The position numbers and the translations under genes are program-made. Positions 33,672-42,592 of a stretch of DNA of 64,000 bases are shown piece after piece. The DNA is from Desulfoluna sp. (lineage in GTDB: Bacteria > Desulfobacterota > Desulfobacteria > Desulfobacterales > Desulfolunaceae). The notes under the pieces were generated by a model, which saw nothing but the letters and a program-made list of their open reading frames with translations, had not been told where the DNA came from and searched no databases. The stretch lies in the NCBI RefSeq assembly GCF_030145185.1, contig NZ_JAQYWB010000017.1, forward strand, positions 1 through 64,000. The letters are read 5' to 3'. Each line of letters begins with the position of its first letter. Within the stretch, counting starts at the first letter, position 1.

Positions 33672-33689
33672 GCCGCACCGGAGTGCGGC
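33672..33689. terminator. Bidirectional terminator after the eut response regulator
   Basis: GCCGCAC (33672-33678) pairs with GTGCGGC (33683-33689) around a 4-base loop. Five A residues on the left and a T-rich tail on the right let it act on both strands. It lies about 80 bp beyond the stop of the response regulator gene, separating the regulatory genes from eutB. Confidence 0.75.
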
Positions 33690-33769
33690 GATTCTTTTCA
33701 GCCCGTCTTTTTCAGGTTTTTTTCAAGATCACAGCCGAAACGATGACCAAATTGCGCCATGTTAATAAA

Positions 33770-35263
33770 TCAGGACACATTCCACCCCATACGGTCCACC
33801 GCATGTTTTTTAAGCAGGGTATAAAGCCGGGTGCGTCCGAGCCCCGACAGGGAGCAGGCCGCTTTGATGTTGCCATGGGTGGATCGCATCAGCTTTTGAA
33901 GGTAGAGCTTCTCCGCCTTGTTGACCACCGCCTCCCGGTAAACTTTGTAAGAAGGAAGAGGCTCCCCGGTGGCCTCTCCGGCAGCCATGGAGGGCACCGG
34001 AACATCCCCCCCCCGGAGCTCACCTGGAACCGAGGCCAACCTGATGGGGGCCTCTTTTTTCAGACCTGTTTCAAACACAGACGAGGCCGCCTGGCGGGCC
34101 ATGGAGATCCGAATCCTTTCAGGAACATGTTTCGAAAAGAGCTCCGGTTCGTAGAGAGCCTCACTGATGGAGGCTTCCATGGTATTCACCAGCTCCCGGA
34201 CATTGCCCGGCCAGTGGTAACTGCTCAAGGCGGAGATAAAATCCTGGGAGATGAGCTTGGGCTTGATCCCCAAAGATTGATAGACCTTGCTGCTGAGCTG
34301 TTTCACAAGAGAGGGCAGATCCTCTAAGCGCTCCCGCAGCGGAGGCAGGGAAAGAGAGATGGTATTTAATCGATAGAGAAGATCTTCCCGGAACAGCCCC
34401 TGCTTCACCATCTCAGGAAGATTTCGGTTGGTAGCGGCGACCAGGCGGAAATCACTGTCCACCTCTTTTTTGCCCCCCACAGGCCGAAACCGCCGTTCCT
34501 GAAGAACCCGTAAAAAAACCTTCTGAAGATTCGGACTCATCTCCCCGACCTCATCCAGAAGGAGGGTCCCCCCGTTAGCCAGAATCACCAGGCCTTCGGA
34601 GGCTTTATCCGCCCCGGTGAAAGAGCCCTTTTCATGTCCGAAAAGAGCGCTCTCCACCAGGTTTTCAGGCAGGGCCGCGCAATCCACCACCACAAACCGA
34701 TGGCGCGAGCGAGGGCTGTTGACATGAATGGCGCGGGCAATGAGCTCTTTACCGGTCCCTGTCTCGCCGGTGATCAAAACATTCGAAAGACTCTTTGAGG
34801 CCTTGGAAACAGCGTTGAGGCACTCCTGAATTTGATGGCTCTCTCCCACAATCCCCGAACGTTTAAGGCCGGCAGCTGGGCGATTGACGCCTCGCATGTT
34901 GTCGCGGTATTGAAGCACACGGTTTAAGGGCTGAATAATCTTTTTGGGAGACAGAGGTTTTTGAATGTAGTCCCAGGCCCCATTGCGTATGGCCTTCTCG
35001 GCTCCGTCTGAGTCCCCCATCCCCGTCATCACGATGATCTCCGGGGGAAAATCGATCTCAAGGATCTCTTTCATCACCTCAAGACCGTTGCCGTCGGGCA
35101 TCCTCACATCGAGAAAGACCACGTCATAACGCCCGGAGAGGGCCATGGGCAACCCCTTCGACAGGGTCTGCACATGGGTCGCCTCATGATCCACATGGAG
35201 AACGAGATCATGCAGCATGGTGCACATCTCAAGATCATCATCAATGATCAATACATTGGCCAT
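33770..35263 (-). CDS. NtrC-type sigma-54 response regulator
   Basis: I start at the ATG at 35263 (497 residues), preceded by GAAGGGG. Domains: receiver (acceptor D52 in FLDVRMPDGNG), AAA+ (Walker A GETGTGKE, sigma-54 loop GSFTGA, LLLDEVGEMSP) and Fis-type helix-turn-helix (NIKAACSLSGLGRTRLYTLL). The usual GAFTGA loop reads GSFTGA here, a variant that may alter sigma-54 contact but also occurs naturally. It is paired with the hybrid kinase 74 bp upstream and is the likely activator of the sigma-54 promoter before the BMC shell gene at 38747. Confidence 0.92.
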   Translation of the reverse strand: MANVLIIDDDLEMCTMLHDLVLHVDHEATHVQTLSKGLPMALSGRYDVVFLDVRMPDGNGLEVMKEILEIDFPPEIIVMTGMGDSDGAEKAIRNGAWDYIQKPLSPKKIIQPLNRVLQYRDNMRGVNRPAAGLKRSGIVGESHQIQECLNAVSKASKSLSNVLITGETGTGKELIARAIHVNSPRSRHRFVVVDCAALPENLVESALFGHEKGSFTGADKASEGLVILANGGTLLLDEVGEMSPNLQKVFLRVLQERRFRPVGGKKEVDSDFRLVAATNRNLPEMVKQGLFREDLLYRLNTISLSLPPLRERLEDLPSLVKQLSSKVYQSLGIKPKLISQDFISALSSYHWPGNVRELVNTMEASISEALYEPELFSKHVPERIRISMARQAASSVFETGLKKEAPIRLASVPGELRGGDVPVPSMAAGEATGEPLPSYKVYREAVVNKAEKLYLQKLMRSTHGNIKAACSLSGLGRTRLYTLLKKHAVDRMGWNVS

Positions 35264-35336
35264 CGTCTTTACCCCTTCACCTGATGACTCCGTAAAATCC
35301 AAGTCCCGGACAGATTAAAAACCATAGATCGGGACC

Positions 35337-37931
35337 TTACGTCCAGTCGCAGGGCCTTGCCTGCACACGATTCATTATTCGACTCACAAGGTCGGCCAAC
35401 TGACGAGCCCCGATGGGCTTTTTCATAAAGCATCGTATTCCAGACCTCAGTGCCTCTTCCTCAAGTGTTGACGAGCTGAACCCGGTGCAGAGCACCACGG
35501 GAAGATCGGGCCTGAGGACCAGCATCTCCCGGGCCAAATCGTAACCGGTCATCTCCGGCATGGTCTGATCTGTGATCACCAGATCAAATGCCTCCGGCGC
35601 CTCCATAAAAAGGCGGTGAGCGCGAAGGCTGCTGGTCTCTGCGACCACATCGTAGCCCAGCTGCCTTAAAATCTCCGAGCTAAAGTTCACCAGCTCCTCT
35701 TCATCATCGACAAAGAGAATCTTTCCGTTGCCCCGTGAGACAACGGCACGCGTCTCCTCTTCCTCTTCGGAGCGGCCCTCTTCAGCTGCGGGTATCAGCA
35801 CACTAAAGACGGTCCCCTCACCGGGAGCCGACTGAACGGTGACGGTCCCGTTAAAGTTCTTCACCACGCCGTGCACCACGGCAAGTCCCATACCGGTGCC
35901 GTCCCCGGTCTTCTTGGTGGTAAAAAAGGGATCGAAGATGCGACCGATCACCTCCGGATCCATCCCCGGCCCGGTGTCCGTCACCGTTAACCTCACATGG
36001 GGACCGGGCAAAATACCCGAAAGCTGCCGGGCCTCTGCAATCTCGACGTGGATATCGTCAAGACAGACAGACAGGGTCCCCCCCTCCTTGCTCATGGCAT
36101 AAGAGGCATTGGTACAAAGATTCATGAGCACCTGATGAACCTGGGTCGCGTTGGCCAGCACCACATCGTTGGGGCAGTCGATCTCCTCTTTGATGGCAAT
36201 GGTCGAGGGGATGGAGGCGCGAAGGAAGTTGAGGCTCTCTTTCAAAAGAGGAGACAGCCTGATGACGCTCTTCTCTTGCTCACCATGGCGGCTGAAGGTC
36301 AGGATCTGTTCCACCAGCTCCCGGGCCCGGTACGCGCCTTTGAGAATATGTCCAATGCGGACAGCCACCCGCTCGTCTTCCTCGACATCAAACATCTCGA
36401 TCATCTCGGCATATCCGATAATGGCCCCAAGAATATTGTTAAAGTCATGGGCAATGCCACCGGCCAGGGTGCCGATGGACTCCATCTTCTGGGACTGCTG
36501 AAGCCGGGTCTCCAGGGTCTTCTGGTTGGTCAGATCTCGCTCGTTGACCAAGACCCCGCTCACCTTGTTCTCTGCGTCAAAGCTGGGGTAGAAGGTCGAA
36601 TCGATGAACTTCAGGCCCCGGTTGGCAAACCGAACCCAGTCCCTGTGCCGAACGGTCTTCCCCTTGAGACAGCCCTCAAGATGGGGTTTGACATTGGCTT
36701 CATAAAAGTCCACGCCCATGACATCCACCACGGGCCGGCCAATGAGTTCAGCACGTTCCCGGCCGTTGGCCGTAAGGTAAGCCTCGTTCACGGCCTGGAT
36801 AGTCAGGCTCTCATTGGTGAGCCACATGCAATCGCTGGAGGCGGCCACCATCTGTTCATATTTTTTAAGGTCCTCCTGCGTACGCTTACGCCAGGTAATA
36901 TCCCGAGCAATACCCATGGTGCCCATGGGGGCCTCATCCACCCCTTCCTGAAGGGTAATGTTTAACTCCATAAAGATCAGGGTGCCATCGTTTTTCACCA
37001 ACTGAATTTCATGGAGGTTGGTCCGTTCGGCAAGCCCCCCCTGTTTCAGCAGCTCAAAAGAGGCCCTTGTGTAGCCGGAAGCGAGCAGATCAAAGAAGGG
37101 CTTTCCCAAAAAGTCGGAGACATGAAACCCCGTCTTCTTCTCGAAGTTCTGATTCATGTAGATGAGGCTGCCGTCCAAGGTGGTGCGAAAGATGATGTCC
37201 GTGGTGCCTTCAACAAGGTTCCTGTAATTGGTTTCACTCTCCCTGATTTGGCTGTCCCTTAAGGCCACCTGCGCCACCATGGTGTTAAATTCCTCAGCGA
37301 TGCCCGAGAGCTCGTTGTTCCTGCTTAAGCTCACCCTTCGCGAGTAGTCCCCGGCTGAGATCTGATGAAAAGCCATCTCCATGACCCCCAGCGGTTTTAA
37401 AATCCGACGGTTCAGCAAAAGCCAGGTGGTCCCCACCACCGCAAACAGAGCCGAAAACATAATGATCAAATCCGAGAAGATCATCTGCTGGGTGAGGGTC
37501 CAGACATCTCGATTGGTAAAGGTCATGGCGATACGGCCGATCTCCTTGCCATTCAGGCGAACCGGACGCTCCAGTTCCCATTTCATACTGGCCTTGAAGA
37601 GCTTCTGACTGTCCCGGTCATGGGTGACCAGCGCCTTTCCCTGCTCGTCATAGACGGCAATATGAATCAGACTGCGATCGCTGGCAAGGATGTCCGCAAA
37701 TTTTCGCACAAAGGCCACGTCGGAAGACCCGATGGGTTGCACCAGCGTCTCGACCGCCTGTTCGATGGTGGTCTCCGCTTTTTTCTCCAGCATGCGGGTG
37801 TTACGCACATAGACCATATAACAATCGATCATGGTGACAATATTACAGGTAACCGCCAGCACGATAAAAAGGGCGTAGGTGAATTCTGTCCTGAGAGAAT
37901 TTTGCTTTCTCCTGTGACCTGGGTGTTCCAT
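35337..37931 (-). CDS. Hybrid sensor histidine kinase with PAS domains
   Basis: I start at the ATG at 37931 (864 residues), which follows AGGGAGAGGG. An N-terminal membrane helix (FTYALFIVLAVTCNIVTMID), a periplasmic sensor loop and a second helix (IIMFSALFAVVGTTWLLL) lead to a HAMP, two PAS domains (YRNLVEGTTDIIFRTTLDGS and YEQMVAASSDCMWLTNESLT), HisKA with His near 494 in GGIAHDFNNILGAI, HATPase (DTGPGMDP, GTGMGLAVVHG) and a C-terminal receiver (acceptor Asp near 785 in VITDQTMPEM). It probably feeds the NtrC-type regulator. Its start overlaps a decayed solute-binding-protein gene. Confidence 0.92.
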   Translation of the reverse strand: MEHPGHRRKQNSLRTEFTYALFIVLAVTCNIVTMIDCYMVYVRNTRMLEKKAETTIEQAVETLVQPIGSSDVAFVRKFADILASDRSLIHIAVYDEQGKALVTHDRDSQKLFKASMKWELERPVRLNGKEIGRIAMTFTNRDVWTLTQQMIFSDLIIMFSALFAVVGTTWLLLNRRILKPLGVMEMAFHQISAGDYSRRVSLSRNNELSGIAEEFNTMVAQVALRDSQIRESETNYRNLVEGTTDIIFRTTLDGSLIYMNQNFEKKTGFHVSDFLGKPFFDLLASGYTRASFELLKQGGLAERTNLHEIQLVKNDGTLIFMELNITLQEGVDEAPMGTMGIARDITWRKRTQEDLKKYEQMVAASSDCMWLTNESLTIQAVNEAYLTANGRERAELIGRPVVDVMGVDFYEANVKPHLEGCLKGKTVRHRDWVRFANRGLKFIDSTFYPSFDAENKVSGVLVNERDLTNQKTLETRLQQSQKMESIGTLAGGIAHDFNNILGAIIGYAEMIEMFDVEEDERVAVRIGHILKGAYRARELVEQILTFSRHGEQEKSVIRLSPLLKESLNFLRASIPSTIAIKEEIDCPNDVVLANATQVHQVLMNLCTNASYAMSKEGGTLSVCLDDIHVEIAEARQLSGILPGPHVRLTVTDTGPGMDPEVIGRIFDPFFTTKKTGDGTGMGLAVVHGVVKNFNGTVTVQSAPGEGTVFSVLIPAAEEGRSEEEEETRAVVSRGNGKILFVDDEEELVNFSSEILRQLGYDVVAETSSLRAHRLFMEAPEAFDLVITDQTMPEMTGYDLAREMLVLRPDLPVVLCTGFSSSTLEEEALRSGIRCFMKKPIGARQLADLVSRIMNRVQARPCDWT

Positions 37932-38296
37932 CAGTGGCCCTCTCCCTGGCTGGCCTCTGGCCTGGCCTTGATCGCTTCTTCCCACAAAAATTTAAAGGCG
38001 TTGCGGTCTCTGGTGTTTAAGATTTTAAAGGTGATTTTACTCTCCAGAAGACGCCTGAGCCTCTCCCCTTAAGGGGTGTCTTCAACGGCATGAAGAAACC
38101 GTTCTACCCCTTTTTCGGTTACAGGAGACCTTGCCTTCATCCACTTGATAAAGACGTCCTGTACCTCTCTCGGCGCATACCCATCCCAGGTCAAAAGCCG
38201 CACGGTAAGAGGCGTTGCTTGTGTCTCACCGGCAAAACCTGCTGACTTGACCCCTCCCATCATATCACTCGTCCCTACCCATATCCGGCCCAACAA
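37931..38296 (-). pseudogene. Decayed periplasmic solute-binding protein gene
   Basis: The minus strand reads PLTVRLLTWDGYAPREVQDV, typical of the mature N terminus of spermidine/putrescine-type or related solute-binding proteins (LRLLTWEGYAPPEVV). It continues to HAVEDTP, an in-frame TAA, then GERLRRLLESKITFKILNTR and FLWEEAIKARPEASQGEGH, ending in a TGATG overlap with the kinase start. The whole is about 120 codons against over 300 expected, so an internal deletion is likely as well. The intact gene may have supplied a ligand-sensing partner for the kinase. Confidence 0.6.
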
Positions 38297-38444
38297 GGCG
38301 AAGCATCAGACTGTAAACCTGCTTAAGCCCTTTATAAAAAAACAAACCCGTTCACTATCCTCTATCTGGGATCATTTCTCCAGATTTAAAGAGGAGCCCC
38401 CTGCCCCGAAGCGTTCGTTAGTTTAAGCACGAAAGCTCCCCGCG

Positions 38445-38687
38445 TCAGGGAACAACGTGGATACTGGTCAGCAACTCACCCACACGATCAGCCGCGGCTG
38501 AACCGGCATCAATGGCGGTCTTGACAGCCTCCACATCACCGCGGACCATCAGAACAACAAAATCTGCACCCATCTGACTGCGGCTGACCAGGGTGACGTT
38601 GGCAACCTTACCTATGGCAGCGGCAGCCTCCTCAGCCCCCATAACACCACTTGTCTGAATCATTCCGAGCGCGTTTTGCGAACTCAT
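38445..38687 (-). CDS. Short BMC-H microcompartment shell protein
   Basis: This 80-residue single BMC domain protein (ALGMIQTSGVMGAEEAAAAI, SQMGADFVVLMVRGDVEAVK, GELLTSIHVVP) has the hexamer-forming fold of EutM/PduA, including the inter-subunit Lys in the AIGKVANV segment. It lacks the roughly 15-residue C-terminal tail of EutM. The pore loop reads QMGAD where EutM has QIGGG, so pore selectivity should differ. It stands upstream of the kinase/regulator genes with its own sigma-54 promoter, about 5 kb before eutB. Confidence 0.9.
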   Translation of the reverse strand: MSSQNALGMIQTSGVMGAEEAAAAIGKVANVTLVSRSQMGADFVVLMVRGDVEAVKTAIDAGSAAADRVGELLTSIHVVP

Positions 38688-38746
38688 CTGTCTCTCCTTA
38701 CGTGGGATACGATCCAGCTATTCGATATGAAACCTGGACCCTTTAC

Positions 38747-38762
38747 AGCAAGTTGCTTGCCA
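38747..38762 (-). promoter_or_regulatory. Sigma-54 promoter of the BMC-H gene
   Basis: On the minus strand the sequence is TGGCAAGCAACTTGCT. It differs from the extended consensus TGGCACG-N4-TTGCW at one base and has the right GG-N10-GC spacing. The predicted start near 38735 leaves a leader of about 48 nt before the shell gene. Confidence 0.8.
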
Positions 38763-38831
38763 ACCCCACCCTCGAACCCAAAAAACAAAGACCAAAGGGA
38801 ACGATTCAGCGCCCCAAAAAGCCTTCGGCGG

Positions 38832-38873
38832 CAAGGTGTGCCACCTTGAAAGCAGGTTGCGAATGCACTTTGC
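38832..38873 (+). repeat. REP-like element, copy 3
   Basis: A hairpin CAAGGTG-TGC-CACCTTG is followed by AAAGCAGGTTGCGAATGC. It is the relative of the elements at 25743-25790 and 25372-25413. It lies upstream of the sigma-54 promoter of the shell gene, in the 401-bp gap 38688-39088, which contains no gene. Confidence 0.65.
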
Positions 38874-39012
38874 CCCGCGCTTGGGGACAGGCCCCATAAG
38901 CAGATGTTATTTACTGACGATTCGTCCACAAAAAGTGGACAGCTATCTTGTATAGGTGAAGAGACGGCTGAGACCCATGATCCGAGACGCACCCTGATCT
39001 TTTTGTCCCAAC

Positions 39013-39053
39013 AAAAAACCCCGCCCTTTTTTAAAAAAAGGCGGGGTTTTTTT
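39013..39053. terminator. Strong terminator after dnaK
   Basis: Stem AAAAAACCCCGCC (39013-39025) pairs with GGCGGGGTTTTTTT (39040-39053), with A and T runs on both sides. It closes the grpE-dnaK transcript and insulates the shell gene from it. Confidence 0.93.
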
Positions 39054-39088
39054 ATTCTGTCACAGGCCTGCCGGAGCAGGCCCTGATC

Positions 39089-40996
39089 TTACTTCTGTTC
39101 TTTGACCTCTTCGAAGTCGGCGTCCACGACATCGTCGTCGGCGGGTGCGGCTCCGGGGGCTGCGCCCTCGGCTCCGGCCTGGCCTTCTTCAGCAGCCTTC
39201 TTGTAGGCGGCTTCGGCGATCTTGTGAGAGGCCTGGGTCAGCTCTTCGGTGAGTTTGGTGATCTCCTCAGCGCTGTCCCCTTCCATGGCTTTTCTCAGTT
39301 TTTCGATGATCTCAACAACACCGGCTTTGGTGGCTTCATCCGCACCTTCACCCACTTCCTTAACCGCCTTCTCTGTCTGATAAATCAGGGCATCGGCGTT
39401 GTTGCGGGCTTCAACGAGGGCCTTCTTCTGCTTGTCCTCATCCGCGTGGAGCTCAGCGTCTTTAACCATCTGCTGAATATCCTCTTCAGAGAGACCGCTG
39501 TCGCTGGTGATCTTAATGGACTGCTCTTTACCGGTGGCCTTGTCCTTGGCGGACACAGAGACGATCCCGTTGGAGTCGATGTCGAAGGTCACCTCAATCT
39601 GGGGCACACCGCGCGGTGCGGGGGGAATGTCCGAAAGGTCGAAACGGCCCAGAGTCTTGTTGGTTTCTGCCATCTCGCGCTCACCCTGGAGCACGTGGAT
39701 GGAAACGGCGGGCTGGCTGTCGGCTGCCGTGGAGAAGACCTGGCTCTTACGGGTCGGGATGGTGGTGTTCTTTTCGATCAGCTTGGTCATCACGCCGCCC
39801 AAGGTCTCGATCCCCAGGGAGAGAGGCGTCACGTCCAGAAGAAGCACGTCATCCACATCGCCTTTGAGAACACCGCCCTGAATGGCAGCACCCAGAGCAA
39901 CCACTTCATCGGGGTTTACACCCTTGTGGGGCTCTTTACCAAAAATAGCTTTCACACGCTCCTGCACGGCGGGCATACGGATCATGCCACCCACGAGAAT
40001 CACCTCGTTGATATCGCTGGCAGAAAGACCGGCATCCTTCAAGGCGGTGACGCAGGGCTTGGAAAGGTTGTCAAGAAGATCGGCAACCAAGGATTCGAGC
40101 TTGGCACGGGAGAGCTTCACGTTCAAATGCTTGGGACCGGAAGCGTCAGCGGTGATGAAAGGCAGGTTGATATCGGTCTCCATGGCGGTGGAGAGCTCCA
40201 TCTTGGCCTTTTCAGCCGCTTCTTTCAGGCGCTGAAGGGCCATCTTGTCGGAGCGAATGTCGATCCCCTGCTCACGTTTGAACTCGTCGGCCAGAAAATC
40301 GATGATACGAAGGTCAAAGTCTTCGCCGCCCAGGTGGGTGTCGCCGTTGGTGGATTTTACCTCGAAAACCCCATCACCGATCTCAAGAACGGAAACGTCG
40401 AAGGTACCGCCGCCCAGGTCGAAGACAACGATCTTCTCTTCGGTCTTCTTATCAAGGCCATAGGCCAGGGATGCGGCGGTGGGCTCGTTGATGATACGAA
40501 GCACATTCAGGCCCGCAATGCGGCCGGCATCTTTGGTGGCCTGACGCTGGCTGTCATTGAAATAAGCGGGGACGGTGATCACGGCATCGGTCACCTCTTC
40601 ACCCAGGTACTCCTCTGCGGTCTTCTTGATGTTGGCAAGAATAAAAGAAGAGATCTCAGCGGGGCTGTGCAGGTTGCCTCGCAGATCGATGCGCACGTCC
40701 CCGTTGTCTGCTTTTTTCAGCTCATAGGGAAGAATTTTTGCGTCTCGCTGTACTTCGGGGGACTCAAATTTACGCCCCACAAGGCGCTTTACGCCGAAAA
40801 CGGTATTTTCAGGGTTGGTGATGGCCTGACGCTTTGCGATCTGACCCACGAGACGCTCACCATTTTCAGCCACGGCAACGGTAGACGGGGTGGTACGCCC
40901 CCCTTCAGTGTTGGTGATGACTTGGGCGTCTCCACCTTCCATGATCGCGACACACGAGTTGGTTGTTCCCAGATCGATACCAATAACTTTGCCCAT
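39089..40996 (-). CDS. dnaK: Chaperone DnaK (Hsp70)
   Basis: I start at the ATG at 40996 ([10 protein letters not shown]) because GGAGG lies directly upstream and covers an earlier in-frame ATG; this gives 635 residues. All DnaK marks are visible: [42 protein letters not shown], the linker [17 protein letters not shown], the substrate-binding beta domain, and a C-terminal lid ending in [11 protein letters not shown]. It refolds proteins with GrpE and a J protein. grpE is 90 bp upstream; no dnaJ or hrcA is adjacent. Confidence 0.98.
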   Translation of the reverse strand: MGKVIGIDLGTTNSCVAIMEGGDAQVITNTEGGRTTPSTVAVAENGERLVGQIAKRQAITNPENTVFGVKRLVGRKFESPEVQRDAKILPYELKKADNGDVRIDLRGNLHSPAEISSFILANIKKTAEEYLGEEVTDAVITVPAYFNDSQRQATKDAGRIAGLNVLRIINEPTAASLAYGLDKKTEEKIVVFDLGGGTFDVSVLEIGDGVFEVKSTNGDTHLGGEDFDLRIIDFLADEFKREQGIDIRSDKMALQRLKEAAEKAKMELSTAMETDINLPFITADASGPKHLNVKLSRAKLESLVADLLDNLSKPCVTALKDAGLSASDINEVILVGGMIRMPAVQERVKAIFGKEPHKGVNPDEVVALGAAIQGGVLKGDVDDVLLLDVTPLSLGIETLGGVMTKLIEKNTTIPTRKSQVFSTAADSQPAVSIHVLQGEREMAETNKTLGRFDLSDIPPAPRGVPQIEVTFDIDSNGIVSVSAKDKATGKEQSIKITSDSGLSEEDIQQMVKDAELHADEDKQKKALVEARNNADALIYQTEKAVKEVGEGADEATKAGVVEIIEKLRKAMEGDSAEEITKLTEELTQASHKIAEAAYKKAAEEGQAGAEGAAPGAAPADDDVVDADFEEVKEQK

Positions 40997-41086
40997 TTTT
41001 TCCTCCATGCCTGTGCATCCGAGAGCAGGCTTCCAAATAAGTCTTTTCTGAATAACTGTTCTGATGTGTATAGCCCGGGACGTCGT

Positions 41087-41746
41087 CTATTCAGCCTCGG
41101 CCTTTTCATTTTCACCTGCATTTTCTGCAGCCGCCTTAGAGACGACCACCATGGCCGGGCGAATAAGCCTGTCATGGAGCAGGTACCCTTTTTGCATCTC
41201 TTTCACCACGGTATTCTCGGGAACCTCGTTGGTCTCCTCTTGAATCACCGCCTGATGAAAATTAGGATCAAAGGGTTTGCCTTCAGACTCCAGTGGCTTG
41301 AGGTGAAACTTATCAAACACTTTAACTATTTCAGACAGGGTCATTTTGACCCCCTCAATCACGCTCTGTCGGGACTCATCGACCCCGTCATCAATGGACT
41401 CTACAGCCCTTTCGAGGTTATCCACGACGGGAAGAAGCTGTTTAATAAACGCCTCATTGGCGTACTTCTTCGACTCCTGAAACTCCCGAGCGGAACGCTT
41501 CTTGTAATTATCAAATTCGGCGGTGGACCGAAGCAGGCGATCATAATTCTCCGTCGCCTTGGCCTCAGCCGCCTTCACCTTCTCTTCCAGAAGCTCTTCG
41601 GGACTTTTCACCACCGGCTCGGCTTCCACCCCTTCAGCTTCCACCTCTTCGACGACCGTTTCCCCAACCTCTTCCGTCGGTATAACAGTCTCTTCTCCAG
41701 GCTCCACACTCTTTTCTTCTGTATCGTTCTGACGCTTCTTGGCCAA
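41087..41746 (-). CDS. grpE: Nucleotide exchange factor GrpE
   Basis: This 219-residue protein has an acidic, disordered N-terminal 60 residues (EEVGETVVEEVEAEGVEAEP), a long coiled coil (LRSTAEFDNYKKRSAREFQE) and the C-terminal beta domain signature (FDPNFHQAVIQEETNEVPEN, GYLLHDRLIRPAMVVVSK). GrpE releases ADP from DnaK, whose gene follows. Expected heat-shock control is not proven by sequence: no CIRCE element is present, but an unrelated dyad lies upstream at 41823-41850. Confidence 0.96.
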   Translation of the reverse strand: MAKKRQNDTEEKSVEPGEETVIPTEEVGETVVEEVEAEGVEAEPVVKSPEELLEEKVKAAEAKATENYDRLLRSTAEFDNYKKRSAREFQESKKYANEAFIKQLLPVVDNLERAVESIDDGVDESRQSVIEGVKMTLSEIVKVFDKFHLKPLESEGKPFDPNFHQAVIQEETNEVPENTVVKEMQKGYLLHDRLIRPAMVVVSKAAAENAGENEKAEAE

Positions 41747-41822
41747 TGTTCACTCCTGATTCTCTCAAGCCCAAAAAACTCCGCCGCACGCTGTGAAACC
41801 ACCTGAAAGGGTTCATTCGATT

Positions 41823-41850
41823 AACCATCCTATTGTCTTTACGGATGGTT
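41823..41850. promoter_or_regulatory. Dyad upstream of grpE
   Basis: AACCATCC (41823-41830) and GGATGGTT (41843-41850) form a perfect 8-bp inverted repeat with a 12-base spacer, about 75 bp before grpE. It is in the place where CIRCE would be but does not match it. The remainder of the gap up to the SRP RNA holds no gene. Confidence 0.4.
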
Positions 41851-42135
41851 GCGTTTCACAAGCAGCCAGTTCACACTCCCATGAATATGAAGATTCGGGG
41901 CCACGCAGTTTGGACCGGGTCAACCACCCGGATATCATTGAAGGACAAACAGTCGGACTTTTTTGCCGAAACCATTCACGAATCACATGATTCTTGCGAT
42001 TCGAAAAAAAAATAATACGTATTAATCAGTTGTCAATGGGGTGTTTAAGCAAAAGATGGGAGAATAAAGAGCCAGAGGGGCGTTCACAGGGGCAAGGAAG
42101 GAAAGTGAGACTAAAAAAAAACCTGACCGCATCCG

Positions 42136-42235
42136 CCGACCGGGATCGATCCACGACACAGACCACATCCCTAAGTGCTGCTTCCTTCCGGATCTGACAC
42201 GGTTCAAGCGGGGCTGTTGCATGGCGGCCGGTCGG
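42136..42235 (-). ncRNA. ffs: Small bacterial SRP RNA (4.5S)
   Basis: The minus strand contains the invariant SRP domain IV core GTCAGATCCGGAAGGAAGCAGC. The ends CCGACCGG and CCGGTCGG (42228-42235 with 42136-42143) pair to close the long hairpin. A T run (A9 at 42113-42121 on the plus strand) lies 15 bp after the 3' end and is the terminator. The RNA binds Ffh and targets membrane proteins to the translocon. Exact mature ends are estimated. The remaining 42236-42592 shows nothing else. Confidence 0.93.
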
Positions 42236-42592
42236 CAAGACACGGCCAGGAGGTTTACATATACGTTGAACGAAGGACCTTTTCAACCCCCTTTTTATTC
42301 AAAAGTGAGGTCCAAGGGAATCAATGGAGGCAAAGGCAACCTTTAACACCCCGCATCCATTGTTTTATATCCCCTTTATATCCAATCTTGTATACCCACC
42401 GCGCACGGCCAGCATCGACCTGCCTCCCCCATCCCCGGTTGACACCGGCCGGGGGGTATTCTACCCTCATTCATGTGGATGACAAAAGCAAACGGCACCC
42501 CATCCCCTGTCATCCACACGCTCCGCGACGGCACCCGAAACTCTGGTCTGCACCCGGCAGCCCCTAACCAAAGAACAGGCAACGCCCTTTTC

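Noticed and set aside
33518-34327. Plus-strand open frame overlapping the response regulator gene
   Set aside because: It is antisense to a clear NtrC-type gene, has no ribosome site, and its composition is typical of a shadow frame.
39224-41806. Very long open frame on the plus strand opposite dnaK and grpE
   Set aside because: It is the antisense shadow of two highly conserved genes and its translation has no protein-like features.
41747-42010. CIRCE/HrcA operator before grpE
   Set aside because: No TTAGCACTC-N9-GAGTGCTAA-like sequence is present; only an unrelated 8-bp dyad was seen.
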